Shown: positions 1 to 13,423 of the stretch, piece after piece
Numbering within the stretch: position 1 is the stretch's first letter
How the letters are laid out: each line of letters opens with the position of its first letter
Source: Oasisia sp. SBJ-2009
Taxonomy: Eukaryota; Annelida; Polychaeta; Sabellida; Siboglinidae
Assembly: GCA_964017155.1 (NCBI GenBank)
Contig: OZ024861.1
Coordinates: 31,795,377-31,859,376 of the forward strand
Direction of reading: 5' to 3'
DNA length: 64,000 nucleotides
Notes under the pieces: model-generated
Seen by the model: only the letters and a program-made list of their open reading frames with translations
Databases searched by the model: none
Told to the model about the DNA's origin: nothing
Translations under genes and position numbers: made by a program

Positions 1-80
1 CTGTACAACATTACAACATAATAACAAAATTCAAGATATCATTAAATACTTATACATGTAATCCAATAGCTCTTCCTCCA

Positions 81-345
81 TCAATCCCTTGTGAAGAAAG
101 ATGGAGGCACGTCACTTTGTATGTGGTGCACTTTAGTCACACCCCCATCTTGATCCTCACCATCTTCACCTGAGTTGTCAAATCCTGTCTTAAAGATTCC
201 TCTTAACACTTCATTGTAATGTTGGTCTGCTACAAAATGTTCTATATTTTTCAGTCTCTCCTGCTTTGTTCACTGTATGTGCTCCCAGATATCTACAGTT
301 TTAAATGTTTTCTCTTTCCTGTCGTTTGGTGTCCTGTCTTAAATG
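81..345 (-). pseudogene. coding relic, unidentified
   Basis: On the minus strand an open frame of about 60 codons ends at a TGA at 81-83. Its C-terminal part reads RLKNIEHFVADQHYNEV, then a Gly/Asp-rich stretch (GEDGEDQDGG), then PPSFFTRD. One in-frame TGA (270-272) separates it from about 25 more open codons (NDRKEKTFKTVDIWEHIQ), so it is either a broken coding copy or a terminal exon. The even amino-acid composition in such AT-rich DNA is what suggests former coding. The family is not recognised and no partner exon was found. Confidence 0.3.
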
Positions 346-420
346 TCCAAGTTATGTCCTAACCATCTTTGTCTATGCTGTATATGTTAGTAGATGAAAC
401 CATTTATTAATAGAGTTTTA

Positions 421-435
421 TTTCATAAACATGCA

Positions 436-505
<70 letters not shown>

Positions 506-1012
506 AGTAGAAAATGCATGTGTGCCAAATATATTTACATAAACCAAGGGATATACATAAGGTATTTAATTGACTGAGACCTCTCTGCTCTTTCTAAAAA
601 ATGGGCAGCGTATATTTTTTCCATCTGGAACTACTTGATAAAATAATTCAAAGGATAAGAAGATGTATGTGAAGCGAACTGAATTGTGTGTTGGCAATCA
701 GAGCAATAAATGTAGCGTTCCAAAATGTGTATATTAGCCCTGACTCTGTGATTATACTAAATGAAAATTATAAGTTTATACAAATTCACAGTTTAGATCC
801 AGAAGTTGTTATTTTGTACGGTATCATATTTCATAAACACACACACGCACGCATGCATGTGAGTAAGAAAATGCATGTGTGCCAAATATAGTTTAATATA
901 TTTACATAAACCAAGGGATATACATAAGGTATTTAATTGAGTGAAACCTCTCTGCTCTTTCTAAAAAATGGGCAGTGTATATTTTTCCATCTGGAACTAC
1001 TTGATAAAATAA
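421..1012. repeat. tandem duplication of ~410 bp
   Basis: The stretch starting TTTCATAAACA at about 421 recurs at about 830. Both copies contain a CA-rich run followed by the same ~140 bp (ATGCATGTGTGCCAAATAT, then ACCAAGGGATATACATAAGG, then CATCTGGAACTACTTGATA). The first copy carries a long (CA)n run at 437-502. The second has only a few CA units. The copies differ by small indels. Confidence 0.8.
437..502. repeat. (CA)n microsatellite
   Basis: Near-perfect CA dinucleotide run of about 33 units inside the first copy of the ~410-bp duplication. Confidence 0.95.
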
Positions 1013-1144
1013 TATGCTTTACGTTAAACACGCCATACAGCATACTTTTGTTTATGTGAAGTGCATCAATAATATTGCTCATTGTAAATTATTGTGACAG
1101 TCTGATGCGCCTGGTTTAATTACTTGGGTTACAAGCAGGGACTT

Positions 1145-1740
1145 CCCAGCAAACAAAATGACGTTGTAATGACGTAGCCGCGACGTCACGTTTTGGTCAT
1201 GATGACGTTGCGAAGTGACGTCACTATGACGTCATTCTGTAGACACCAAATGACGGTGCGGCGACGTTGCGAAATGACGTTATGAAATGACCTTTCCACG
1301 ACCAAAACGCAACCTATTGGCGACCTTCCAGCAACTGTTACGCAACCTATACATGACCTTCCCACGACCTATTTATGACCTTCCCACAACCTTGTTGGAC
1401 CCTTCCAGCAACCATTATACAACCTATAGGTGACCTTCCCACAACCTATTTATGACCTTCCCACAACCTTTTTGGACCCTTCCAGCAACCATTATACAAC
1501 CTATAGATGACCTTCCCACAACCTATTTATGACCTTCCCACAACCTTGTTGGACCCTTCCAGCAACCATTATACAACCTATAGGTGACCTTCCCACAACC
1601 TTTTTGGACCCTTCCAGCAACCATTACGCAACCCATAGGTGACCTTCCCACAACCGTTTTGGAACCTTCCAGCAACCATTACATAACCTTCTATGCATCT
1701 TCCAACAACTTTTGCACAACCACCCAGCTTCTATTCCCGA
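1145..1740. repeat. TGACGT cluster followed by CCTTCCCACAACC tandem array
   Basis: From 1145 to about 1290 the sequence is dense in TGACGT, with full TGACGTCA palindromes near 1217 and 1229. From 1290 to 1720 it becomes a tandem array of ~77-bp and shorter units built from the ~25-bp motif GACCTTCCCACAACC and its variant CCTTCCAGCAACCATTA. The two halves share no sequence but sit together at the left end of the CCCAGCAAACA block. Confidence 0.8.
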
Positions 1741-1780
1741 CATCTATAACATAAAACATTCATTGCCTTTCTTAAATAAT

Positions 1781-2011
1781 TTTATTTTACTGAAATTATA
1801 CATAAATCGATTGGTGTCTTCTTCGTTTCCTCTGGGCAAGTCTCTGATTCACTGATCTCCATCTGCTTCGTCTGACGACATTGATAATCGTGACGCTGCT
1901 GGCACTGCCCTTACTGAAGCACAATTCTGCAAATAAGACACTACGATTAGTTTATTACACTAACAAGTAATTACCATTTAAAACGAGTGGGTAGGCCGTA
2001 AATCACACACA

Positions 2012-2055
<44 letters not shown>

Positions 2056-2345
2056 CACACACACACCATGTAGACACATACAAATCTCATAAATACACAG
2101 GCACGCGTGCGCGCGCGCACGCACGCACACACACCAAATACACACCACATAAACACAAATATAAGCACATAAACACACATGCATATAACAGATTCACACA
2201 CACAGACCATTCCATAGATTCATTGCATGAAGCTGTTGGAACAATACTTCCTAAGAGCACTCGATCTTTTCTCTGAGACGTGGTTGCTGTAGTCTTCACC
2301 GAGCTATTCCTCATCCAGATCCTGTTGCAATCCTCGGTGTCATTT
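1781..2345 (-). other. candidate two-exon minus-strand transcript
   Basis: Read on the minus strand, a block starting at 2345 follows a good acceptor (TAATTGCAG) and stays open for about 50 codons. A second block starting at 1926 follows a strong acceptor (CTTATTTGCAG). One frame of it is open for 42 codons and ends in a very basic tail (RRSRWRSVNQRLAQRKRRRH) with a stop at 1796-1798 and AATAAA at 1781-1786. The obvious splice phases between the blocks create a stop, so the two may not join as drawn. It lies inside the CCCAGCAAACA block and could be element-encoded. No family is recognised. Confidence 0.2.
1998..2150. repeat. (CACG)n / (CA)n microsatellite
   Basis: Alternating CACG and CA units, with a short GCGC run near 2109. 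It produces long spurious Cys/Val-rich frames on the minus strand. Confidence 0.9.
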
Positions 2346-3360
2346 CTGCAATTATAATTCAGGATGACAATGACTTTTACAATGAATTATAAAATTATAG
2401 AATAGTGTTAATTTTGAATTTACCCTGTAAAACAATCAATCACATAATCATGTTTATTATAATTAAGATAAATTGTGTTTACCCCAATAAATGCTGCAGG
2501 GCCTACAACTAAACTGGATATTATTAGAAACAACTGGAATATAGGAAAGGTATGTAACTGTAATGTAATAAATTATTCAAACAGTATGTATAATTTAAAA
2601 ATACAATGATCATGATACGTCAAGTACAAAACAAATTAGGCAGAAGATGGTCTTTGTGATTTAGTACTCAGTGTTACATAAACCTTACTTCTGACTATAT
2701 AGTCTTAATAAAAATTAAGTCAGAGTAATAAATTGCAATTACCTGTAGAAGTTGCACACTGTTAAATCAATGATCTTTTAATCCACACACCAAAGTCAGG
2801 AGCTGTCTTCCCTATCTAAGACACAGCTTGATATGAGGTCTGAAAATTCAAGTACTTGTATAACTACAGACCAGCAGCTGCCATGCAGAAGCCTGAAACA
2901 ATATACACTGTATACTGCCCAATTTGTTAGGGGTAATTACCCCACAAATTGCTCAACTCCAGGGGTCCTCCTGGGACAACCCACTTAGACAGAGCCACAG
3001 CACTCATTTGATGTCAGCAGGGGAGAGTTTAAGCACATCAAACAAGCCTGTGCAATCAACCATGTTGAAACAAGGCACAGGGTGGGGGAAAACAAATAAG
3101 GAAGTAACTCTAACCAACTTAGGCAGTGCCACCAAAGTGTCAGAGGGGAAAGTCATGCAGTAATAATTTGCATTAGTCACTTGGTAACATATCTGGATTT
3201 TGGTTCTATTAGAAGTTTACTATTATTTAAACTTATACTCCAGATTTCAAGTTACATATTTCGAAATATTGAGCACAATATTGGTGATCAGCAGTTATAA
3301 TTAATAATTTATAATAGAGTTTACAACTTAATCAGTATCTGCATCGACACTTGTAAAAAT
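2346..3360. other. no gene seen
   Basis: AT-rich sequence inside the CCCAGCAAACA block. A 79-codon open frame at 2924-3163 has no recognisable motif, and neither strand gives a plausible splice pair around it. Confidence 0.5.
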
Positions 3361-3377
3361 TATACAGTATATATATG

Positions 3378-3462
<85 letters not shown>

Positions 3463-3485
3463 GTGTGTATGTGAATATATGTATG
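3361..3485. repeat. (TA)n microsatellite
   Basis: Interrupted TA run with occasional TG steps. Confidence 0.95.
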
Positions 3486-4149
3486 TTTATATTACACATT
3501 TTTTATATATATCACATGTGTCAGTGTAGATACTAATTAATTAATATATCCATACATAATTATTAGAACTTTTATATATACCCATATGTAATGTAAGTGG
3601 ATGTAAGCACCGTATCTTCTCTGTTTATTGTTTGCCATGTTTCGACATCTGTCAGATATACAATATGTAAAATTAGAAAAATACTCTATTTCATTTCCTA
3701 AAAAATACCTTATCCCTGTGAGACAGTGACAGTGTACATAATAATTGCAACCACATGTAAGAGAATGTACAATTACTCTTTAAAAAGAGAGGGATATTTC
3801 TTTGAGCAGATACATGTGTGAGGTTATTAATAATTAACTGTAAATGTGTACTTGATTCCTTTTCGGTAAATTTGGCACAACGTTGGTTTAGGGTGGTTGA
3901 CCAACTTTGGTCTGTATAGTTATAAATGGATAACAAAATTAATGTCCATTCCTCAAAACTATATTACATATGTGACACAATGATAGTGTATGAATAATAG
4001 GCATTATTTGCCAGTGTATATATGTTAAAGAGCAATATTTTACTTTGATTGACCTGATAAATGCATCCGGTTAATCTAATTGACATATTTCATAGTAATT
4101 GTACTTTAATTAACTATATACGTTAATTGCATCATGCTTTATATGAATT
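3486..4149. other. no gene seen
   Basis: AT-rich single-copy sequence inside the CCCAGCAAACA block, with no coding or repeat signal found. Confidence 0.5.
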
Positions 4150-5175
<1,026 letters not shown>

Positions 5176-6480
5176 TTGCTATCTGGGGAATTTGTGTTGG
5201 CGGTAAAACGTCCGACAATGACTGCGCGAGCTCTTCCTTGTACGGAACCATTATAAGCATGTATACGGAGTCGGCTTCGATGTTACCAATTCATATTCTA
5301 TACTAGTATGTATTGTATACAGTTCCTTTTACAAATATAAATTTTATTTTATATGTATTACAATATTTTATGATTTCATTTTGCCAAAATATATACACCA
5401 TTTGGATTAATTATAGCAGACTGCAAAACTACATTACCTAGCTGAGATGACGTTGATACAACGTCTGTCAACGTCACGGGTGGACGTCATTTTGCGACCA
5501 TTAAGGTACGTCAAGATGACGTCACGTCATAACGCTGCCTGAGCGTCATCACCCAACGTTGCGACATGACGTTGTCGCAACCGTTGTGCAACGTCACTGG
5601 TGACATTACCAAATCGTGACCAACGTGACCAAAATATATACATCATTTGGATTAATTATCAGAATGCAAAACTATATTACCGAGCTGAGATGACGTTGAT
5701 ACAACGTCGGTCAACGTCACGGGTGGACGTCATTTTGCGACTGTTAAGGTACGTCAAGATGACGTCACGTCATAACGTTGCCTGAGCGTCATCACCCAAC
5801 GTTGCGACGTGACGTTGTCACAATCGTTGTGCAACGTCATTATCCTTTACATAAATATTATAGCCTACATACCTATACAATGGACAGGAATTTGTGTTGA
5901 TGATAACACTTCCGACAATGGACCGCTGCTCTCTTCCGTACGCGTGTGAAACCCTTAGTTGAGTACACGTAGTCGTCATAAATATACTACCGCTTCGTAT
6001 ATTCTAGACCAGTATGCATCTATGCAGTTGTTTTTACAAATGTAAATATAATTTTATATGTATTACAATATTTGATGATTTAATATTGCCAAAATATACA
6101 CACCATTTGGATGAATAATCAGAATGCAAAACTACATTACCGAGCTGAGATGACGCTGATACAACGTCTGTCAACGTCACGGGTGGACGTCATTTTGCGA
6201 CCATTACGGTACGTCAAGATGACGCCACGCCATAACGTTGCCTGGGCGTCATCACCCAACGTTGCGACGTGACGTTGTCACAACCGTTGTGCAACGTCAC
6301 TGGTGACATTACCAAACCATGACCATTTTGCGACCATTAAGGTACGTCAAGATGACGTCAGGTCATGACGTTGCCTGAGCGTCACCACCCAACGTTACGA
6401 AGTGACGTTGTCACAACCGTTATGCAACGTCATTGGTGACATTACCAAATCGTGACCAAAAGGCAACGTTGCGTGGACGT
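5176..6480. repeat. segmental tandem duplication with TGACGT modules
   Basis: A unit running from GAATTTGTGTTG (about 5189) through an AT-rich stretch to TGCCAAAATATA and a TGACGT-dense module recurs at about 5890. Partial copies of the module start near 5385, 5628, 6091 and 6325. Each module carries ACAACGTC, GGGTGGACGTCATTTTGCG, GTACGTCAAGATGACGTCA and CCCAACGTTGCGA. Copies differ by a few per cent. Full TGACGTCA sites match the CREB/ATF consensus but are part of the repeat, so regulatory use is not implied. Confidence 0.8.
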
Positions 6481-6495
6481 CATGTGTTTGCTGGG

Positions 6496-7118
6496 TTAGT
6501 ATACACACGTGAATGACTGCGTAGACGTAAACCCACACCCACGCGTACAGAACCTATGGCTATACGGGGATAATACGCTACGACTAATAAATTCTGCGTG
6601 GTCGTGGAATTAATTACGTATAAACTAAAAGATTTTCTATGGAACGATGCGTACTATTATTATAATAACTAGTATAATAGTTCAGTGCTGAGAAAGTCCT
6701 GATTATAACTCATGGAGGTGTTCACAGAAACAATCCGGAGCTATAGAAAGCCCCTCATTCTAAAAGCCCGTCACGTGGAATTTGTCAAGACCACCGTCAC
6801 CGATCAAAGCAGTTGTGTTTGGTTAATTGTGTGTTGCCATGGTGAACTTAAGCAGCAGTTTATCCAATTAAAATGCTGTGATCATTTACTCCGTGTGGGA
6901 ATCATGAAAAACCACAAATGGCTTTGTGTTCCAAACGTCAAATAATGCAGAAGTGAACAGAAGTATATTCTGCGTTTCTTAGTCTTAGCATATGTTTTTG
7001 GAAATGTTATATCACATGTAGAATTTGAAACATATCTCAAGTAAATTTTAAATATATTTTTAATTGACACAATTGTAATTTCAAAAGTATGCATTATAAT
7101 ACAATATTATAATAATGT
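6496..7118. other. no gene seen
   Basis: Single-copy AT-rich sequence. A 77-codon frame at 6712-6945 has no recognisable domain. Confidence 0.5.
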
Positions 7119-7183
<65 letters not shown>

Positions 7184-7450
7184 CATATATAATATGACAT
7201 GTATAAACACCTATGCATGTATTATATATATATTTATGTGCCTACAACATATATATTATATATATATATATACATACATACATCAATATATCATACTAAT
7301 TATATATACATGTACATATATATACAATATATATTATATAACATATATATATATTCACATATATAATTATATATATATATATAGCATTTCATATAATATA
7401 CAGTGCTATGTGGCATTCATATGTATTGCTTTCATATATATTTATGTGTA

Positions 7451-7493
<43 letters not shown>

Positions 7494-7640
7494 GATATAT
7501 AATGTACTGTTAAGTTATTGAGTCAAAGTAACCATGCCTCATATATTATAATAAATATGTATATATATATATAATATACATGGTATACACATGTGTATGT
7601 ATATATAATACATGGTATACACATCATGATTATATAATTT
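7119..7640. repeat. (TA)n microsatellite cluster
   Basis: Two long TA runs (about 7122-7178 and 7453-7490) joined by TA-rich, TATATG-type sequence, with a short repeated ATGGTATACACATG near 7579 and 7612. Confidence 0.9.
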
Positions 7641-8098
7641 GTCATTTAGTTATGTATGCGTGGATGTCTCCGACAAGCAGACATAATATAGTATTTAAAA
7701 AAAGTTGGAAAACAGTTCCTAACGTGTAACGTACTGACGCCGCGCAACGGTGACATAAATTTGACACAGAAAAAAAGAACAGTATCTATAGCGACTCGAA
7801 CGCGGGGAAGAAACGGTGACGCATCTTGTCATGATCGTGCATTAATATCAACGAATAAGAGTCCGAGAAATATTTGCTGCAGCACTACCATTCATTGTAA
7901 ATTAGGTTGTCTGTGTGTACTCGCTGCTTTGACTCCCCAAATTGATTTATCATAAACAATATCATATTCCACCTACACCAATTACAACTTAGCGACGACA
8001 CATGTTAATGCTTTATACGGACTGCTAATGTATTCAACGCAACTCTTACTGTGAACAGCAAAGGTAGGTTGTGTAGAACCAACTGCGAATGTCGCAGA
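7641..8098. other. no gene seen
   Basis: Nothing supportable on either strand. A 64-codon frame starting at 7761 lacks any motif. Confidence 0.45.
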
Positions 8099-8372
8099 AA
8101 TGACACTGACAGTCACAGTGACACTGAGCAATTCCAAAGATTTGTCGTTATATCGATCTTGCCTGTCAGCTAGCGATCGACATATTACATCATTTATTCC
8201 GAATTAGCAGCTGCTAACGAACGGATTTGAAACCAAAAGTGCATAAGTGTGTGGTGTATAAAATAATTGAAAATTATTATGATTTCACGTTTTCCGAGGC
8301 GCTGCCTGTCACTGTCAGTGTCATTTAGGTAACTGTCACTGACACTGTCAGTGTCACTGTAACTGTCAATCG
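8099..8372. repeat. self-complementary CACTGTCAGTGTCA repeats
   Basis: TGACACTGACAGTCACAGTGACACTG-type sequence at about 8100-8127 and GTCACTGTCAGTGTCA-type sequence at 8308-8366 flank about 180 bp. The two arms are mutually complementary, so the segment could fold into a hairpin. A related cluster is at 13860-13965. Confidence 0.6.
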
Positions 8373-11335
8373 ATCCTGTTCTGTGATTGTGCTGTGGCTA
8401 GTAAACTGGCTGTGTTGCCCACGGCTATGATGTAGTGTAAATGTCCATTCGACCATTGGCTGTGTATGTCAGTAACTATCGTGACAAGTTTACCATATTC
8501 AACTGAACTGATATCCACACTCTCAAAGCACACCACCAGACATTCTAAGTCACTATCTAAGACTAAGTACCATCACTAGTCTAAGTAGAGGCCATGAATT
8601 TCAGCTAATCATTAAACAACATTTTAGTATACATGACTTGGCAGTCACTTGCCTATGCTATGATCTTTACTCATTGACTTTGATAAGTTATTGTTACTGT
8701 GTAACTGTCCATTCCAACATTCCGTGCTTCTAAATTTCATGAGATCAATCACTATTTCCTTAATTTGTATGACTTACAAGGATAGAGTGTGACTTCGAGG
8801 AAGTTATATTATATGTATGATTTTCATTGATCATAAATGCTAGAACGGTAAATATTGTTAGCCACTTTTTGCTGGATGGTGTGTTTGAAAGGGTGCCCTA
8901 CCTGTTTGAAACTAAGTATTTTAATAAATAATCTTACTACTAATTGTAAATAAATTGTTAGATCAGTTAGTTTTAGTAAAATGCTTTCTAATTTGTGTAA
9001 ATCAATTACCGTCCCCGCATAAACACAAAAGTTCTACCAGTGTTTGGGCAGTAATAATCATTTCGGTTTCTCGTTCTTCACATTTCATGCATACGTTCAG
9101 TCATGCAGGCTGCACGATTTTTCGGTTCACTGCCATAAGTTGAAAGCTTAAATTTGTCATATTGTCACAGTGTTGCATTTTCAAAATGGCTCTAATTGCT
9201 GTAGATGTCATTAGAAACAGTTTAGTTTTTCTAAAGAATCAACTAGAAATATTGCTGGCTGAGATATTGTGACTGATTGTCAGTTCCACTGTACATACAT
9301 GTACATACACTTGTTAAATCTTGTTAAATACATACTGATACACATATACAGCATTACATATACCAAACACACTTTTAAATCATCATGAAATTCCATACTT
9401 TAAGTGTTATTTTACCATATTTATGTTGTCGTTGTACAACAGGTAACATGGAGTGACAAGATCTGTCCAAAAAACATCACAGAATACAGATACAATTGTT
9501 TCATTGGAATCTAGATGATCATGCTGATTTATTGACAGCTAGGGCAATTTTGTTTACATTAGTGGGTGATAATGAGGTGCCTTGTTGACAAGTACTTGGA
9601 TGGCCATTCATGTTTATCTGTCTAGAGTAGTCAGCAGAGCACATTTAGATAGACATTAAGACCTATTAACATCAGATCTCCTAATAAAGGTTAATTCGTT
9701 GTTTTCTTCAGATAATGCTGACATTGATGATAATTACATTTTGGCTAGGAGGCTAAATATTATGAACATCTATACCCTATATCACAAACAAATAATAACA
9801 ATTTAAATGTAAACAAATAATATTAAGATAGCACAACTGTAGAAATACAAATTATATTAAATGTTAAATAAATAAATTAGTTATAAAATTATATCAACAT
9901 CAATAAGTTAAACATGTTAATCAATGTCAACAAATAATTACATATTTATACACCCAGTGATCAATAAGTTAAAAACAAGTTATACATAATAATAATAATA
10001 ATAATAATAAAATGAACTTATTAAACATTTATTCAGATAGATGGAAAACCAGTATATTGTGCTACAGGGATGCTTCAATCTTTTCAGTAAGAAGCATAAT
10101 TTCAAACAGGTGGGTGTTTAAGGCTGACTTGACAAATTCAGAAGATTATTTATAGTGTAATACTAGAGGCAGAACATTCCCCATCTCAACAGCTGCCTGG
10201 CCATCAGTTACCCTGCATCCACTATCCAGCATCTTTTGGTGATTCACAGGTTCTCATCTTTCATCTGATGGCCTGACACCTAAAGCTAAATGTTGTCAGT
10301 GTCCTGCTTCACAGAAATCAGTGTGATTTTCCCAGGCATGTTATCTAGATATCATATGGATACACAATATTGGTGATTATAATGATGTGAATAAAATAAA
10401 CTAATGTTTCTGATGCTAGACAGGGTTGCAACATTACATAGTTTGTTGGTAAACTAGATATTAAAAAAAATAAGACATACTATTATATATACTAGATTAT
10501 TCATAACACACACACATGATTTTTTTTATAATTAAATTAAATTAAAATAAAACATAATTAATATATATTATTTCACAAAATATAATAATAAATAATAAAT
10601 TAGTTATAAAAGTTATACAATACATGATCATAAGAGTGTCTTACAGAGTTACAGTTCCTGAGTTGAGAGTAAGCCAGTTTCAATAAATGCGTTTTTCAGA
10701 CAGTCTTGAATCTAGTTAGTGTCTTTTTTGTTCACTCAGTGTTAAATGAATGCCCAATCATAGGAAGTCATTGATACATTATGATGATGTATTAACAAGT
10801 GATTTTTGAATACCTGGTAGTAGCAATATGGTTGAATGCATCTAAGAAACAAGTGAACACTAAAATCACCAATATGTAGCAATAACATATCAGATAGGAA
10901 ACTTGACTGAATTATGAACTACCTGGGGCAAGCATGATTTAGCCATTGCCGTCACGTGGCATAAATTGTTTTATTTTTCTACCTATACTGTAGACCCATG
11001 TAGGCCCTTGTACATGTGCTTGATTATGAAGCCAATGGTCTATTTGTTTTAGTACCCAGGTAATTCACTTTTCCCACAGTGGTTGCCACATCCTGCACCA
11101 TTTGAATGACTCACAGCAAACACGAAAATGTGACCTAAAATGTAGACATAGAACATAATAAATCTTATAATATTTATTACAACAAAGAAAACCTGAGAAA
11201 AATAGACGTGGTGAAGGTGTCTTGATGGGTTGGCGTGAACTCATATGTTTTAACCAAAGGAATAATCCGTTGTCTACAAATGTAAGCTGGATGTGGTTGA
11301 TTTCAAATCTCACCACACAGACCACAGGTGTTTTA
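8373..11335. other. intergenic, no gene seen
   Basis: About 3 kb of AT-rich DNA with a short (TAA)n run at about 9985-10010 and AATAAATAA-rich stretches. Frames of 60-90 codons (for example the minus strand at 11065-11325) show no motif and no convincing splice partners. Confidence 0.5.
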
Positions 11336-11590
11336 TTGCATCCTGAATGGCTGTATTTTCAAAAGATGTTGGTTTCTTAGGCAGTTGTCCATAGTTTGCT
11401 GTGATTCCAAATGTCATGTTGCATCCTGAATGGCTGTTTTTTGAATGAAAAGATGTTGGTTTCTTAGGCAGTTGTCTATAGTTTGATGTGATTCCAAATG
11501 TCCTGTTGCATCATGTATGGCTGTTTTTTTTTCAAAAGATTTTGGTTTCTTAGGCAGTTGTCCGTAGTTTGCTGTGACCCCATCAGTTTA
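11336..11590. repeat. three tandem copies of an ~85-bp unit
   Basis: The unit starts TTGCATCCTGAATGGCTGT and contains GATGTTGGTTTCTTAGGCAG. Copies begin at 11336, 11419 and 11506, with small indels in the T/A run. Confidence 0.85.
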
Positions 11591-12216
11591 GTCACATCTT
11601 AGGGATCCGCAGAGTCGCAGACACATTTTTTGTCCATCCATTGCCAACAATGCCCTGTCCACTGTGAGGAGCCACTGTTGTACAGGTCATTGTAAGAGGC
11701 AGGTCCAAGTGAGATCATAACTACTATATTGAAAAGTAGGGAATCACATAAGCTCCTACAAAGAGCTACAGATTAAGAGTGAAATGGTGATTCTTAGACT
11801 TGTGCATTCCCGGAAAATTCAAAGTCCACTTACATTGTTTTATTATTAAAAATAAACACTAACATTGTTGTAAATGTAGAGTCGTAGACTTCAGAATGTA
11901 ATCATGCTCAAGAAGAGAGTGAACGTGGATTCAGAGTTCCATAATTGCTTCCATTTAATTATCTAAGTAGTCACCGAATCTGTGATATTATTTGCTAATC
12001 CAGTAGGTCATTTGTGGCATTGATTGAAAACTGGTGGAGTAGTGCCTGTAACATGTAATAAATATTTACAGATCACTTAGTCAATGAAACATGATTTTCC
12101 ACTTTATTTCTTAGCATATGGAACTGCATCTATAGATGAGATTTGGTGTTTGGTAGATGGTGATAAACTCGGATAAACTCAGTGCAGTTGTTGACACTCA
12201 AACAATAACAGTAGTA
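11591..12216. other. no gene seen
   Basis: Single-copy AT-rich sequence ending at the target duplication of the next element. Confidence 0.45.
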
Positions 12217-12224
12217 ACACCAGG

Positions 12225-13415
12225 TAGGGATGGGACGATACATATTTTTAATTTTCGGTTCGATTTTCGATATTTGACCCACGGTTCGATATATTCACGA
12301 TACTTTCCACAACCACGCCATCTAACACAAAAAATGTTTAATGAACAATTTTAAGTGCAGTACAGTGGAACCCCTCATTTAAAACGCCCCCCCCCAATCA
12401 GAGTGGGGCGATCTTAAAAGAGGGGTGGTCTCTTGTGAGGGGTTTGCAACATTCAATACTAGGGGGCGCTTACAACGACTAACATCAACACTAGGGGGCG
12501 CTTACAACCACTAATTAGTAAAATACCCAAAATAAAAAGTATAAAATAATAAATTAGACAACATATTAACAACAACAAAAGTATTTATTCTGTTTATTTT
12601 ATGTGTGACACATTTCAGTATAAGTTTACTTTTGAATCATTAAAAAAAAATCTGAACAAAGAGTATCCTCATTTTGAATCGATTTTTAATAATATTTGAT
12701 AATACTATTCTCAGTTAATTTATTTCAAATTCGGTTTGAGGGGCTAAAAAGTGCTGCCACCCCACGGCGTCTGGGTAATCGCACCGCGGTCGCCATTTTG
12801 TTATTCTTTCCAGCGCCGCAAAACGATCTTTTACTTTCTGATCTAATCATGAAAACGACCTCCTACAGCCGCGAAACTTCCTCTCTAATAACTCATATTA
12901 CATATACATACGCTAGGTCATAAAATTAAATCATTTAAATTGTTGTGACGAATAAAATTTACAAATCAAAATCTTGCTAAACTAAAGTCGACATCGCCGG
13001 CGAATGAGTATTACGGGGGAATTTACGCGAAGCCGAAGGCCGTAGATTAGCATGGCGTTACATCGATATTTTATCGCGGTGTCGCTAAATCTGGATTCCG
13101 GTTTTATCATAAACTAACCTAAAACTTAGCCTAAGTTTCTAAACTTTAATCATACACAAGTTTCTGAACTTTAATCATACACAATATGGATATTACAGTA
13201 ATCACAGAGTTACGCGTAACCATCGACGGTGCCACGGTGGTCATGTCCGCCATGATGTCTTGTCTTCACGTGTACGGAAACACCGATTAGCCGATGACGA
13301 TGTGCCATTTATTAAAATCGAAAAAAACCGCGGTCCGCAAACTGACGACGGTGCACCGAACCGTGAGCCTTAAAACCGTGAATACCGTGAACCGCGATTA
13401 ATCGTCCCATCCCTA
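12225..13415. mobile_element. non-autonomous hAT-type DNA transposon
   Basis: It starts TAGGGATGGGACGAT and ends with the reverse complement ATCGTCCCATCCCTA. It is flanked by a perfect 8-bp direct repeat ACACCAGG (12217-12224 and 13416-13423). An 8-bp duplication with short inverted termini is the hAT pattern. At 1,191 bp, with no transposase frame, it is non-autonomous. The interior has a GC-rich part (12730-13060) and two direct copies of CTAGGGGGCGCTTACAAC. Confidence 0.9.
12455..12508 (+). promoter_or_regulatory. two CTCF-like motifs in the hAT element
   Basis: ACTAGGGGGCGCTTAC occurs twice, 32 bp apart, in the same orientation. The core CTAGGGGGCGCT matches the bilaterian CTCF consensus (CCASYAGRKGGCRS) closely. 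Binding is not shown. The match is by eye. Confidence 0.4.
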
Positions 13416-13423
13416 ACACCAGG

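Noticed and set aside
5280..5300. Promoter of a gene driven by TGACGTCA sites
   Set aside because: The sites are part of a tandem repeat and no gene start could be placed downstream.
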